DNA of 64,000 nucleotides from the NCBI GenBank assembly GCA_027475525.1, contig JAMWFC010000009.1, positions 2,336,187 to 2,400,186 of the forward strand, read 5' to 3'. Positions 11,191 to 20,551 of this stretch are shown piece after piece (position 1 is the stretch's first letter; each line of letters opens with the position of its first letter). This DNA comes from Macrolepiota albuminosa. Its lineage: Eukaryota > Basidiomycota > Agaricomycetes > Agaricales > Agaricaceae. The translations under genes were made by a program, and so were the position numbers. The notes under the pieces are model-generated. The model saw only the letters and a program-made list of their open reading frames with translations. It was not told the origin of the DNA and ran no database searches.

Positions 11191-13640
11191 GTGCTGGCGG
11201 TGGAGGATGTGGAGGAGGAAGTGCAGGCTATGCCTGGACTAAGCGCAGACCACAACATGGTGATGATGAGCGAGGAGGAGTATAACGCCTCAAAGAGGAG
11301 CACCGAGCGAATAATCGCTCCTGATATTCGAGGCGCAAAGCCTCCAGACAAGCGCCATCGAAAGGCAAGACAACGGGAGGACTCAGTGGAAGCATGTCCA
11401 CCTACGTCCTCACGAGTCAAGTTGGAAGACTTGAGAGACAACATCCAAGAGGCGGAAGCCTCAGGAGAGGGGGACACACGGTCCCTATGGGAGCGACCAG
11501 CCCCCCTGCCGGAGTATGACGACCCCTGAATGCCGCAAGAGTGGAACGAGCTGGTGGCAGCCACGTGTGCGCGAAATGCGCACCAGAGACAGATGACCGT
11601 CAAACCAGCGTATCGCCAGCCAGCCTCAGATGAGGTGTCCATAGCGTACTCACTTGTACGTGAGGGAACAAGCCTCGTGGCTTATAAGGCAGCGGCAGCG
11701 GGTGCTCTGCTGAGACTACATATACCCAATGACAGTGTCAATCGAGTGCTTGCAATGTGCGAGCAGTATGCACTGCCGCCTTGGCCACCCTCAGAGATGG
11801 TGGAAGTACTTCCCCCGGTATGTATGAAGGGGAAGCAGAAGGCGACAAGCCTTCGTGAGGAAGATATTCCTCGGTTGCATCAGCAATGGCAAGAAGAATT
11901 TGCCGACATGGTCAACGGGACCAAGGAGGAGCTTCTGCCCTGGCAGGAGGTGAACCATGAGATCAATCTCATAGACGAGAGCAAGCAGTATAAGTACCAC
12001 TTGCCACGCTGCCCATGCGCCCTCCAGGAGCAACTACACAATAAGACTAATCACTATTTGAATGCTCAATGGTGGTCCCCATGCACCACCGCTCAAGCTG
12101 CACCATTATTGTGCATCCCAAAGAAGGATGGAACCCTTCAAACAGCTCTTGATGCACATCAGTGCAATGACAATACCATAAAGGATGTAACTCCTTTACC
12201 AGATCAAGAGGTGATCTGGGAAGACGTGGCTTGGGCGAAGTATCGCTCAAAGATTGACCTTACTGACGCTTACAAGCAGGTGCGCATTCGCACCGAAGAC
12301 GTACCCAAGACCGTATTTGCATCGATCATGGGCACGTTCACGAGCAACATAATGCAAATTGGAGACTGTAATGCTCCAGCAACTTTCCAGAGGCTAATGA
12401 TCTCTATCTTCCGAGACATAATAGGACATTTTATGCATGTCTACTTAGATGACATATTCATCTACTCAGATACTATGGAGGAGCATGAGCAGCACCTCAG
12501 AGTTGTATTTGAACGACTGCGCAAGTACAAGTTGTACTTGAAGTGGAAGAAATGTGAGCTCTACGCTCAGAGTATAGACTGCCTAGGGCATGTCATAGAT
12601 GAACGGGGTATCCACCCCGATCAGGACAAGCTTGATCATATTTGGGAGTGGCGCATGCCCCGAAACTACAATGACATCCAATGATTCGTTGGCCTTGTCA
12701 ACTACATATCGAGCTTCTTGCCCGATGTCACAGCCTATACTGGGCCACTTATGGCCATGACGCAGAATGGGTCACTGTTCAATTGGAGGCCTTCTTGCCC
12801 GATGTCACAGCCTATACTGGGCCACTTATGGCCATGACGCAGAATGGGTCACTGTTCAATTGGAGGCCATTGCACCAGTGGTGCTTCGAGATGGTCAAAC
12901 GGATCTGTATGAAGACTCCGGTGATTCAACCAATCGACTCTAGATGGGACGAGCCAATATGGCTCATTTGTGACGCGTCCAAGACAGGCGTCGGAGCCAT
13001 GTATGGTCAGGGAAGCAGCTGGCAGACGTGCCGCCCAGCAGGGTTCATGTCGAAGAAGTTCACAATGGCCCAGCAAAACTATGCGGTGCATGAGCTGGAG
13101 ACTCTTGCCATACTCAAGGCCCTCCTCAAATGGGAGGATAAGCTGATGGGATATCCCATCCACATCATAACGGACCACAAGGCCCTTGAGTTCTTCAAAA
13201 CTCAGGTGAACTTGTCGCTGCGTCAGCGACGGTGGATAGACTACATGTCGAGATATCAGTTCGACATCACCTATGTTAAAGGTGAACTCAACAAAGTGGC
13301 AGACTGCTTGTCACGCTACTTTGAGAGTGATGTAGTCGGAGAGGCTCACGAGCCTCATGAGTATGTGCAGGCAGACTGCTGCATAGACCCAGATGGAGAG
13401 GACTTACCTCTCCACCGATACCAGGAGCTCAGGGAGCATGTCCTGGAAGTACGCGCTATGCATGATGATGAACGGAGGCAAAGCACTCGCCTCAGAGAGC
13501 AGCATGAAGAGCGGGACATGGCCACCCAGTTGCTCAAGGAGCATGAAGCCGTGGACCCAGCGTCCATTGGGGAGCACGAGCGCCACGATATACCCGTTAC
13601 GCTTGTGGAGATGCTCGAAGGCGAATTGCCTTCATCCCAG
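11191..13640 (+). pseudogene. Reverse transcriptase and RNase H of element B
   Basis: Reads in the gag-protease frame with TGA at 11527 and 12682; at the latter the related copy at 22068 has Arg. The RT core runs from 'NHEINLIDESKQYKYHLPRC' (11956) through 'KIDLTDAYKQVRI' (12251) to the catalytic 'YLDDIFIYS' (12442). The 77-bp duplication at 12714 then shifts the frame; after it come 'LICDASKTGVGAM', 'NYAVHELETLAILKALLKWE' and 'IITDHKALEFF' (12964-13200), carrying the RNase H acidic residues. With one 77-bp copy removed the frame is continuous from RT through RNase H. An acidic linker leads to integrase. Confidence 0.85.
12714..12867 (+). repeat. Exact 77-bp tandem duplication in RT/RNase H
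   Basis: Bases 12714-12790 are repeated exactly at 12791-12867. The duplication puts pol out of frame; the related copy at 22080-22200 has a single copy. It is the third instance of exactly 77 bp in this element. Confidence 0.9.
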
Positions 13641-15669
13641 CCTCCTAGCCTGGTCAATGATGACTTCCGGAAGGAAGTGGTGCAGGACTATGGCAATGAT
13701 TCTCTCTTCGCCGAGATAATCGCCAATCCTGATGACCATCCTCGGTTCAGGCATGAGCCTGGTGGACTGATCACGACAGAGAACCGTCAAGGGGTGGCAG
13801 TGGTCTGCCTCCCCCATACACGAACCATTGTTATGTGGGTCTTGGACCAGGCCCATGCACTGGTGGGGCACTTTGGTGTGGCCCGGACGTTGGGCTACAT
13901 CCAGAGATGGTATTGGTGGCCACGTATGGCCCAAGACGTGACTAAGTTCTGCGCTTCATGCGCAGCGTGTCAGAGGGCAAAGTTGCCCCCTGGATCCCCT
14001 CCCGGGAAGCTACACCAGCTACCAGTGCCGGTGAAACCTTGGGATTCCATTGGAATGGACTTCATAGGTCCCTTTCCTGAGTCCAGAGGGTTTGATTACC
14101 TCTGGGTGGTAATATGCCGCATGACGAGCATGGTGCACCTCATACCGGTGCGAACTACGCTGACGGCCAAGGAGCTGTCATGGATCTACCTGAGGGAGAT
14201 CATTAGGCTGCATGTGTCAGGGGACTCCTCATTCCTTTCTTCTTTCACTCTTTATTTCTTCACTCTCCTTTCATTCACTTCCTTATTTCTTCTATCATTC
14301 TCTCATTTTGCTGTTACTACTTTTTCAACACTATCTGTTAGTACTATTCTCAACCTTTGAGGTGCTCTGGTTCTTTAGCTATCACTCAGACAAGTGTGGG
14401 CCCTTCAGCACTGCTCCAGGCTGCTTAGATAAGCCGGAGTTTGCCTTTCTGACTTCTAAAGTCCGGAGTTTTCCTCCCTTGTTTGCACACTTGTTTGGTT
14501 AGTCAATTTTCGAGTTTTTAAGGTTTTGTTGTACTGTACAGTTGTTTCCCACGCTTTAGAGGCCCCAGAAGCGTCCAACCTGGCATAGGGAATCCCTAGA
14601 CTTGTTCTCTTTGGATCTTCCTCTGCCAGGTGAGTAGCTACCTTGATATTGTCAGTATATATTCTAATACACTTTGGATCTCCCTCTGCCAGCTGTGTGA
14701 CTGAGCCACAGCCTCTAGAGGTCGCCCTTACAGCATGGGCTGCCTAGCACCATTGTGAGCGACCGTGACTTGAAGTTCACATCTCAATGGTGGAGGGAAC
14801 TCCACAAACTACTAGGAGCGCGACTCCTCATGTCGACGTCCTTCCATCCTCAAACAGATGGGCAGACAGAGCGGGCTAACCGCAGTATAGGTCAGATTCT
14901 GAGGGCAGTTGTTCACCCTGACCAACGGGACTGGGTGGACTGGTGTCCACTCACTGAGTTCGCGATTAACGCGAGTATCTCAGATACCACAGGGTATGCG
15001 CCCTTTGAACTCAATGGAGGGTACTTGCCCTCCATGCTGCACGAAGTTCGTGCTGATACGGTGGCTCACCGCGGAGTTGTCGAGTTCGCCAGGCAGGCCC
15101 TGGAGAACCTTGCGGCAGCGCATGACGCCATCATAGAAGCGCAAGTCTTCCAGGCAAAAAACGCCAATCACCGTAGGCGAGCAGACCCGCCAATAGCAGT
15201 AGGAGCGTTGGTGTACCTATCAACGCGTAATCTGAGGCTCCCAAAGGGACGGGCGAGTAAACTCTGCCCGAAATGGGTAGGCCCATACCGCGTTCTAGAC
15301 GGAGAGCCAAGTACCTCCAACTACATGTTGGAGCTGCCTCTGGCATTACAGGAACGACGCATCGTTCCTAAGTTTCATGTGTCGCTGTTGCAACCTTACA
15401 GCGCGTCTGACGATGCGCTATTCCCTAACAGGGCAACCCCGGGCCCCTATGATTTTGGGGCTCGAGACGATGACAAATGGTTTGTCGAGTGCATAATTGG
15501 GCACCGGTGGACTGAGCGTAACACGCTCGAGTTTGAGGTACGTTGGTCCCTGGGGGACACAACATGGGAGCCACACTCCCATTGCTCCAAGTTGGCGGCA
15601 CTTGACCGTTATTTGGAGTTGAAGGGCGTTAAGCGCCCACATCAATTAAGTAAGCGTGCCGGTGCTTAA
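13640..15669 (+). pseudogene. Integrase with chromodomain-like tail, element B
   Basis: Zinc-binding HHCC domain ('HALVGHFGVARTLGYIQRWY' then 'CASCAACQ', 13855-13972) is followed by the catalytic core with D ('DSIGMDFIGPFPES', 14044), D ('SDRDLKFTS', 14757) and E ('HPQTDGQTERANRS', 14848). The core is cut between the first and second Asp by a solo LTR at 14215-14732 with duplication GCATG. The C-terminal part has 'LCPKWVGPYRVL', 'VPKFHVSLLQPY' and a chromodomain-like end ('FEVRWSLGDTTWEPHSHCSK', 15531). The frame closes at a TAA at 15667. Catalytic residues are all present; the copy is inactivated by the LTR and upstream stops. Confidence 0.85.
14215..14732 (-). mobile_element. Solo LTR, copy 2 (518 bp)
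   Basis: Perfect 5-bp duplication GCATG at 14210-14214 and 14733-14737. In the plus strand it runs TGTCAGGGGACTCC ... GGTCGCCCTTACA, inverted relative to copies 1, 3 and 5. It is inserted in the integrase codons of element B; taking it out with one duplication rejoins the integrase frame. It has two direct repeats of a CTTTGGATCT(T/C)CCTCTGCC block near its right end. Strand is given relative to copy 1 and does not imply a known sense strand. Confidence 0.9.
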
Positions 15670-15772
15670 TTTGATTGGCAGTGCCGATTGCAGCTTGGCT
15701 GAGTTGGTCAGCAGCTGTGGCTGAAACATGTCTTAAAAGGCGAAATTTCTTTTTCGCCTTTTTCCCTCAACC

Positions 15773-15799
15773 ATGGACAACATGCCCGTGGATCAGTCT

Positions 15800-15831
<32 letters not shown>

Positions 15832-18800
15832 CCTTGAGTTTGCGCCGTTGGTCTTACCGTCAGCTGAAGAGGGGGGGCAGATGGCTCCCCCGCTGACCCA
15901 AAATGCGCCCCAGTGGGAACAATCACAACCAGCTGTGGGCTTCCCACAGCAGCAGCAACCACCAGCGGCGGGCTACCTGCCGCAGCAGCCGGTGATCAGT
16001 GGCTATCCGCCACTTCAACCCATGCAGGGCAACTTCATGCCCCAGAACGCACCTGTGGGTGGCTATCAGCCCCAACAACCAGTATCAGGTGCTTATGCGC
16101 CACATCACACCGAGGGCCAATCCCAGCAACAGGCCTACGGGGGGCTAGTCAGCCCCCAAGCAGCGCCAGGATGGGGACAGTTTGCCCCCGCTATGGTGAG
16201 AGGGGCTATGGGCGCACATCTTTTTCCCCAGTTTACCGCCCCGGCGCACTACCCTGGGATGGGTGGTGTGCCCGTAATGATGCCGTACCCCCCGGCTTGG
16301 ATGGGGGCTTGGGGCGCAATGCCCCAGTACAGCGACTCGCATGAGTCGCAAGCCAAGGGAGGCCGGTCGATTTCCCTGTTGACCACAGCACCAAGTGACA
16401 ATCTAGAGGGACGCAAAGCATCCCTCATGCAGGCCACCGTGGCCATTGAGAGTACAGAAACTCTCAATACAGAACAAAGCATCAGTTCATCAGCTGATGC
16501 GCCGACGGAGAGCCTGGCCAAGCTCTCCTTGCTACAGCGGCTGGAAATGCCGCACCAATCCGAGCCCAGCTCGGAAGAAGAGTTGCATCCTCAATGCAAC
16601 AAAGGAAAAGCATGGGCTGTCGAGCCCACTCACAACCAGGACTTAGTCCTGGCTACCCTTCTCCAACGTCTGGGAGATAATGGGTACGATGTACCCGCAG
16701 AGTCAGCATTCCTCCGCGATGCGGAGGCAGTCGTCCTCATCTGCCGGATGATGGACGACATGGATCATATGCGTGCTCAGCGCAAAACAGATCTCCTTGC
16801 CCTATCAGCCGCTCGTAAGCAGCAGACTACACCCCTGAGTCGGGACACCGACTCCAGCAAAAGGGCGCATCGGCAAAGAGTGGAGGACGTGCCCTCCCGC
16901 TCGATTAAGTCGAGTGTTGCTGCCCCCAGCCGGGAGGCCAGCCTAGGATGGGACATCCTTCCCTATGAAGATGTCCCTGCTCCAGCCGCCCCCCGGCTTA
17001 TCCAGCGCCTCGCCAGCGGCACGTCTGAGGTCGCGTCTTCGCGACCAGTATCCGTGGTGTCCACCACGTACTCTGGGGAGCAGAGTTCCAGGAGCGTGAG
17101 CACATGCCCCACCGAGGCTAAGGCCTCACAACCCCAAAAGGATCGTCGGGGTAAGCAACCGGAAGGGCACGCCTACGTCAATGTGCACTTTCCAGAGGAT
17201 GCCCCGAAAGGGGCCCCAGGGGCTAACATCCCCTTTTTACCCGCCATATTGGTAGAGGGCCCATCAGCCTGACTCCCATGGTGTGTGTGGGCAATGGACC
17301 CACGGTCTGAGAAGTTGGAGCCTGAGAGGCTGCCATCCCTGCCCTCTGACAATGATTGGTATGAGGAGCCTGAAGAGGCTCGTATGGAATCCCCTGTGCC
17401 GCACGAGATGGCGGCACAACGTATGGCGCGCAAACAGCGCAACAGCAATCGACAAGCTAAGATGGAGCGTCGGGCGCAGGATAGCGCCAAGCGAGGAGCT
17501 GCCCTCCTTGAGGACCAAACCGGGCGCATTCCTGATGCACTTGGTGTTGTGATCTATTGTGATCACACTATTGAGCGCCAGAACTCATTCTTTGGTGCGG
17601 GGTTAGCTCCCCAATTCTATTGGTCGCCAGTGACCAATACCATCTTCATCGGGCAAGAAGCCCGCAAAGCCAGGTCCTTCAAGACCGATAAAGAGGGCAA
17701 CGCCACGGCGACGCCCCACAACAGTAAGGTGTACCAAGTAGCACCTCGCGGGTTTCCCCGCAGTCCTCAAGAAGTCCACCAACTTCATGCACTAGTTAAC
17801 AACCAGTTTATGCTGCTTTGTCAGCGTCAGTTGGGCTACTTATTGCTCAACAAATTCAAACGGGTGGCGCTCAACTGCCACCCTACTGCCCGAGACAGAG
17901 CTATGTCTCACTTACTTGACGAGGTCGAGTATAGGACCATCGCAGTACCCTTCGCGAGTCCAGAGGAGCGGAAGAACGTCCCGTGAATGATTGTGCCAAC
18001 GCAGCTCTATCGCCGCAAAGAGGGAGGGAAGATTGCCTTCGTTGGCCTTACCCTCCCTGATCCAAAGCAACCATTTGCTTTGGACTACCTGGGCTTATAC
18101 ACCCTCCTCTATGGACATCCTGAGACATCCAACATATGGACTGGTCTGGCCATGGACCGAGCCATGCGCATTCATTGGCGCAGCCTCTTTGGGTTTGCAC
18201 TTGTATGCATCCTCAGCGCCAGCCGCCCCTCCAAAGCCACGGTACACAAGTACCTGGCCTACGTCTTCGCAAGGCCAGGCCTCTACAAAGAGGCTGTGGC
18301 TGAGTACGAGGCGGCTACGGGGCAAGCCTTTGTACCCCTCCATGCCGACGACCCTAACTTTGAGGTTCGGGCTGTGGACATCCCAGAAGCGTCAGCTTCT
18401 GTGTTCACCACTTCGGACGTGTTACGTGTCCTTCTTCACAATCAAATTCCAGTCAGCTGGGCTGACCATGCGTATACTTATGGGGTCACCTACTTGGCCC
18501 ATTTATTCTTCAGCGACAGCCGGCTCTACAACGAGGCGGCCGCTATCGACGACGAGAGGCTACAACACCTCGACCATTACGGTACACCCCAGTCCATCGC
18601 TCAGTAGAATGGGTGGCGCGAGGCCACCATTGGCGATTGCCAACGCCTGATGCTCCAGCAGCAGGACAGTTGTCGTGCTTACAACGACGTGCTCACCAAG
18701 GGGATGTACCTCCTCATCGGGCAAGACATTCATGCCCGCGAGATCTGGACGTGCCAGTACCTGTCCGACACTGGAGATCTTCCTGATCCCCAACCACCTG

Positions 18801-19012
18801 TCCCGGGGTCAACTATCGACCCCAACCTCACACTGTCCCCCCTCCAGGACTATGACGACTCCCTGCCAGTAGCAGGGCCTTTGGGCACTTCCTATGTGCC
18901 CGCACCCGAGGATAAACTCCTCAACTACGACATGGACGCCGCGACTGCCGATCCATTCTGGGAGCCTGGAGACTCTCCCATTGCCCCCATCTCTGACTTA
19001 CTGATGGCATGA
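15773..19012 (+). pseudogene. ORF3 of element B, unknown protein encoded 3' of pol
   Basis: Starts 104 bp after the pol stop in another frame, at an ATG in good context (CAACCATGG), so it needs its own expression route. One frame runs about 1080 codons with three stops (TGA 17270, TGA 17984, TAG 18605). The region before 16350 is low complexity (Gln run 'QQQQQQQQQ', repeated Gly-Tyr and Pro-Gln-Gln units). A helix-rich block follows ('VPAESAFLRDAEAVVLI', 16690), then a conserved C-terminal half: 'GRIPDALGVVIYCDHTIERQ' (17525), 'HWRSLFGFALVCIL' (18173), 'VLLHNQIPVSWADHAYTYGV' (18427). A diverged homologue occupies the same place in element A. At 18605 a stop stands where A has Trp. No signal peptide, convincing membrane segment, protease or nuclease motif is visible, so it does not look like an envelope gene. 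The function is unknown. Confidence 0.8.
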
Positions 19013-19048
19013 CCATCGTATTATCTCAAGACCATAGCTTGGTCTGAT

Positions 19049-19057
19049 TGGGGGGTG
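19049..19057 (+). promoter_or_regulatory. Polypurine tract of element B
   Basis: TGGGGGGTG directly precedes the 3' LTR, as expected for the plus-strand primer of a gypsy element. Element A has the same tract before its 3' LTR. Confidence 0.7.
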
Positions 19058-19297
19058 TGTAGTGTAGTCTGCTATGTGGCGTTGGCCACATAGCTTTACT
19101 TACTGTAGTAGATATTATATTATATTTATTATAATATAATATTAATATATTAATTACTTTACCCTATATATACGTACATATGTGCTGCTTATTAAGCAGC
19201 TTATTGTTTGTTGTATACTACATTGTCAATAGACTGGTCTGGTCTGATTCAGTGTTGTGTGCACACTAAGCTATCCAAAATCTGTAACTTCGTTACA
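19058..19297 (+). repeat. 3' LTR of element B
   Basis: 240-bp LTR starting TGTAGTGTAGTC and ending CTTCGTTACA, followed by the target duplication TCTCG. It holds an AT-rich core (near 19108-19160) and a TATATATA segment near 19165 that may serve as promoter. It differs from the 5' LTR by seven transitions in 240 bp (about 3 percent). Confidence 0.9.
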
Positions 19298-19383
19298 TCT
19301 CGCATTTGTATATTTGGGGGTCTCTCCCTGCCACTAGAGCCTTGTAGGCTCTGATTACTCTTTTGTGGCCCCCAATAGGCCAT
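19298..19383 (-). pseudogene. 5' end of ORF3 of element A, separated by element B
   Basis: A minus-strand ATG at 19381-19383 opens 'MAYWGPQKSNQSLQGSSGRE' and runs into the TCTCG duplication. Joining 19298 to 6286 keeps the frame into 'EYQGQPPYL' of the larger ORF3 part. This shows that B inserted into the N-terminal codons of A's ORF3. The integrase stop of A lies 160 bp upstream, mirroring the pol-ORF3 spacing in B. Confidence 0.75.
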
Positions 19384-19543
19384 TGCAACAAACATGCTAG
19401 CAATGTGTATTGGGACTTGAGGAGAAAAGAAGAAAAAAATCTCCTAACTTCACCAGTGGTGTAAACAACCACAAATAGCTGCCACCTGGTCTTTCACCAG
19501 CCATCAAAGTGGACTTTGTCCACATTTCACCACTACACGCCCA

Positions 19544-19822
19544 TTATGCACGTTTTGCTAGCTGTTGAGGGTGTTTCATGCCTTGCAGCTCTAGGTACCT
19601 GTCCATTGCTGCAAGATTTTTGCAGTTCGCTAGCAGTTCCCAGGTAGTATCACCTAAGCTCCACCTTACCTCGAATTTGAGGTTTTCCCCTATCCACCTA
19701 TGATCTATGAGGTCATCTACAAATTATTCCTGGTCATCACCAGTTCCAAAGTCATATGGTTCTGGGGTAGTGCAATTAGGAAAGAGCGCGTCACTATTAT
19801 TACCCCTGTCCATGTCTCAAAC
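19544..19822 (-). pseudogene. Integrase C-terminal tail (chromodomain-like) of element A
   Basis: Minus-strand reading gives 'DALFPNCTTPEPYDFGTGDD', a stop, 'FVDDLIDHRW', 'LKFEVRWSLGDTTWE' and 'LAAMDRYLELQGMKHPQQLA' ending in TAA at 19544-19546. It aligns with the last 85 residues of B integrase. The rest of the integrase is absent upstream on this strand; the complementary part lies in opposite orientation ending near 24100. Confidence 0.8.
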
Positions 19823-19929
19823 CCCGGAGTCCTAGCCCCGGAGTTCTAGACACCTGAGTATCCGTAGGTCAAGTCCGCCTTGTAAGGGCGTTGCTTTCCC
19901 AGAAAGCCTCTGACTCAGCAGAACCTGAC

Positions 19930-20551
19930 AGATAACGCTGAGAGCGTCCAGATAGATGGCGGTGAATACGTCACAGTGGATGTGTATGACAGCGACTACT
20001 ATGCTCGCGATGACAAGGAAGAACGCTTGTTTGCACTGACTGAGTGCTGTGGAGATCAACACATCCAAATGAGACATGTCACACTGCAGAAAGCAACCAA
20101 TAAGTTGCAGAGGCCACGATATACTCCTGAAGAGAAGGAGTGTTTGGTAACTTATTTGGATGTCAATGGACATCCTGCCTGGACGTTGTGGGACTCAGGG
20201 AGTACCACTATGGGCATTATGCCCCAGTTTGCTCACATTAATACAATTCGCATTCATGAGCTGGAGGAGCCATTGATGCTCCAGTTGGAGACCATAGGGA
20301 GTCGTGCCATAGTACAGTTTGGTGCTGAAGTGAAGATAAAGACATCAGGAACGTCGACCAAGGAGTGTGTGGACATAGCAAATTTTGATCGCTATGATAT
20401 GATCATTGGTACACTGTTTATGCATAAAAACAAGGTGTCATTGAACTTTGTAAACGACATGGTTGTGGTGAATGGTGTGCCTGTGAAGGCAGAGAAAGTT
20501 GTGTTAAACAACATGGATGGGCGTCTGAGGTGCTATCGTGCAGATGACTAG
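19930..20551 (+). pseudogene. Gypsy protease (inverted segment of element A)
   Basis: Begins abruptly at 'ESVQIDGGEYVTVDVYDSDY', equivalent to residues just before the B protease, and carries 'LWDSGSTTMG' near 20190 and 'YDMIIGTLFMHKNKVSLNF' near 20395. Ends at TAG after 'RLRCYRADD'. It is clearly related to B protease throughout. The abrupt start matches the place where minus-strand gag of element A breaks off (about 24710). Confidence 0.8.

Larger units (their letters stand above)
6292..19297 (+). mobile_element. Ty3/gypsy element B with extra 3' ORF
   Basis: LTR-bounded element of 13,006 bp. Both ends are TG..CA LTRs and the flanking 5-mers are TCTCG at 6287-6291 and TCTCG at 19298-19302, a perfect target duplication. 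The order is 5' LTR, leader, gag, protease, RT, RNase H, integrase with chromodomain-like tail, ORF3, polypurine tract, 3' LTR. It carries two later insertions (1042 bp at 8659-9700, solo LTR at 14215-14732) and three exact 77-bp tandem duplications (6454, 6740, 12714). Without these it would be about 11.2 kb. It is inserted in the 5' end of ORF3 of element A, whose frame resumes across the duplication. In-frame stops in gag-pol make it non-autonomous as assembled. Confidence 0.9.

Noticed and set aside
6817..18607. UGA recoding (readthrough or selenocysteine) to explain repeated in-frame TGA
   Set aside because: The stops often fall where a related copy has Arg or Trp, and other decay is present; no stem-loop or conserved readthrough context was found, so mutation is the simpler reading.
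15773..19012. ORF3 as a retroviral-type envelope gene
   Set aside because: No signal peptide, fusion peptide, cleavage motif or membrane anchor is visible in either copy.
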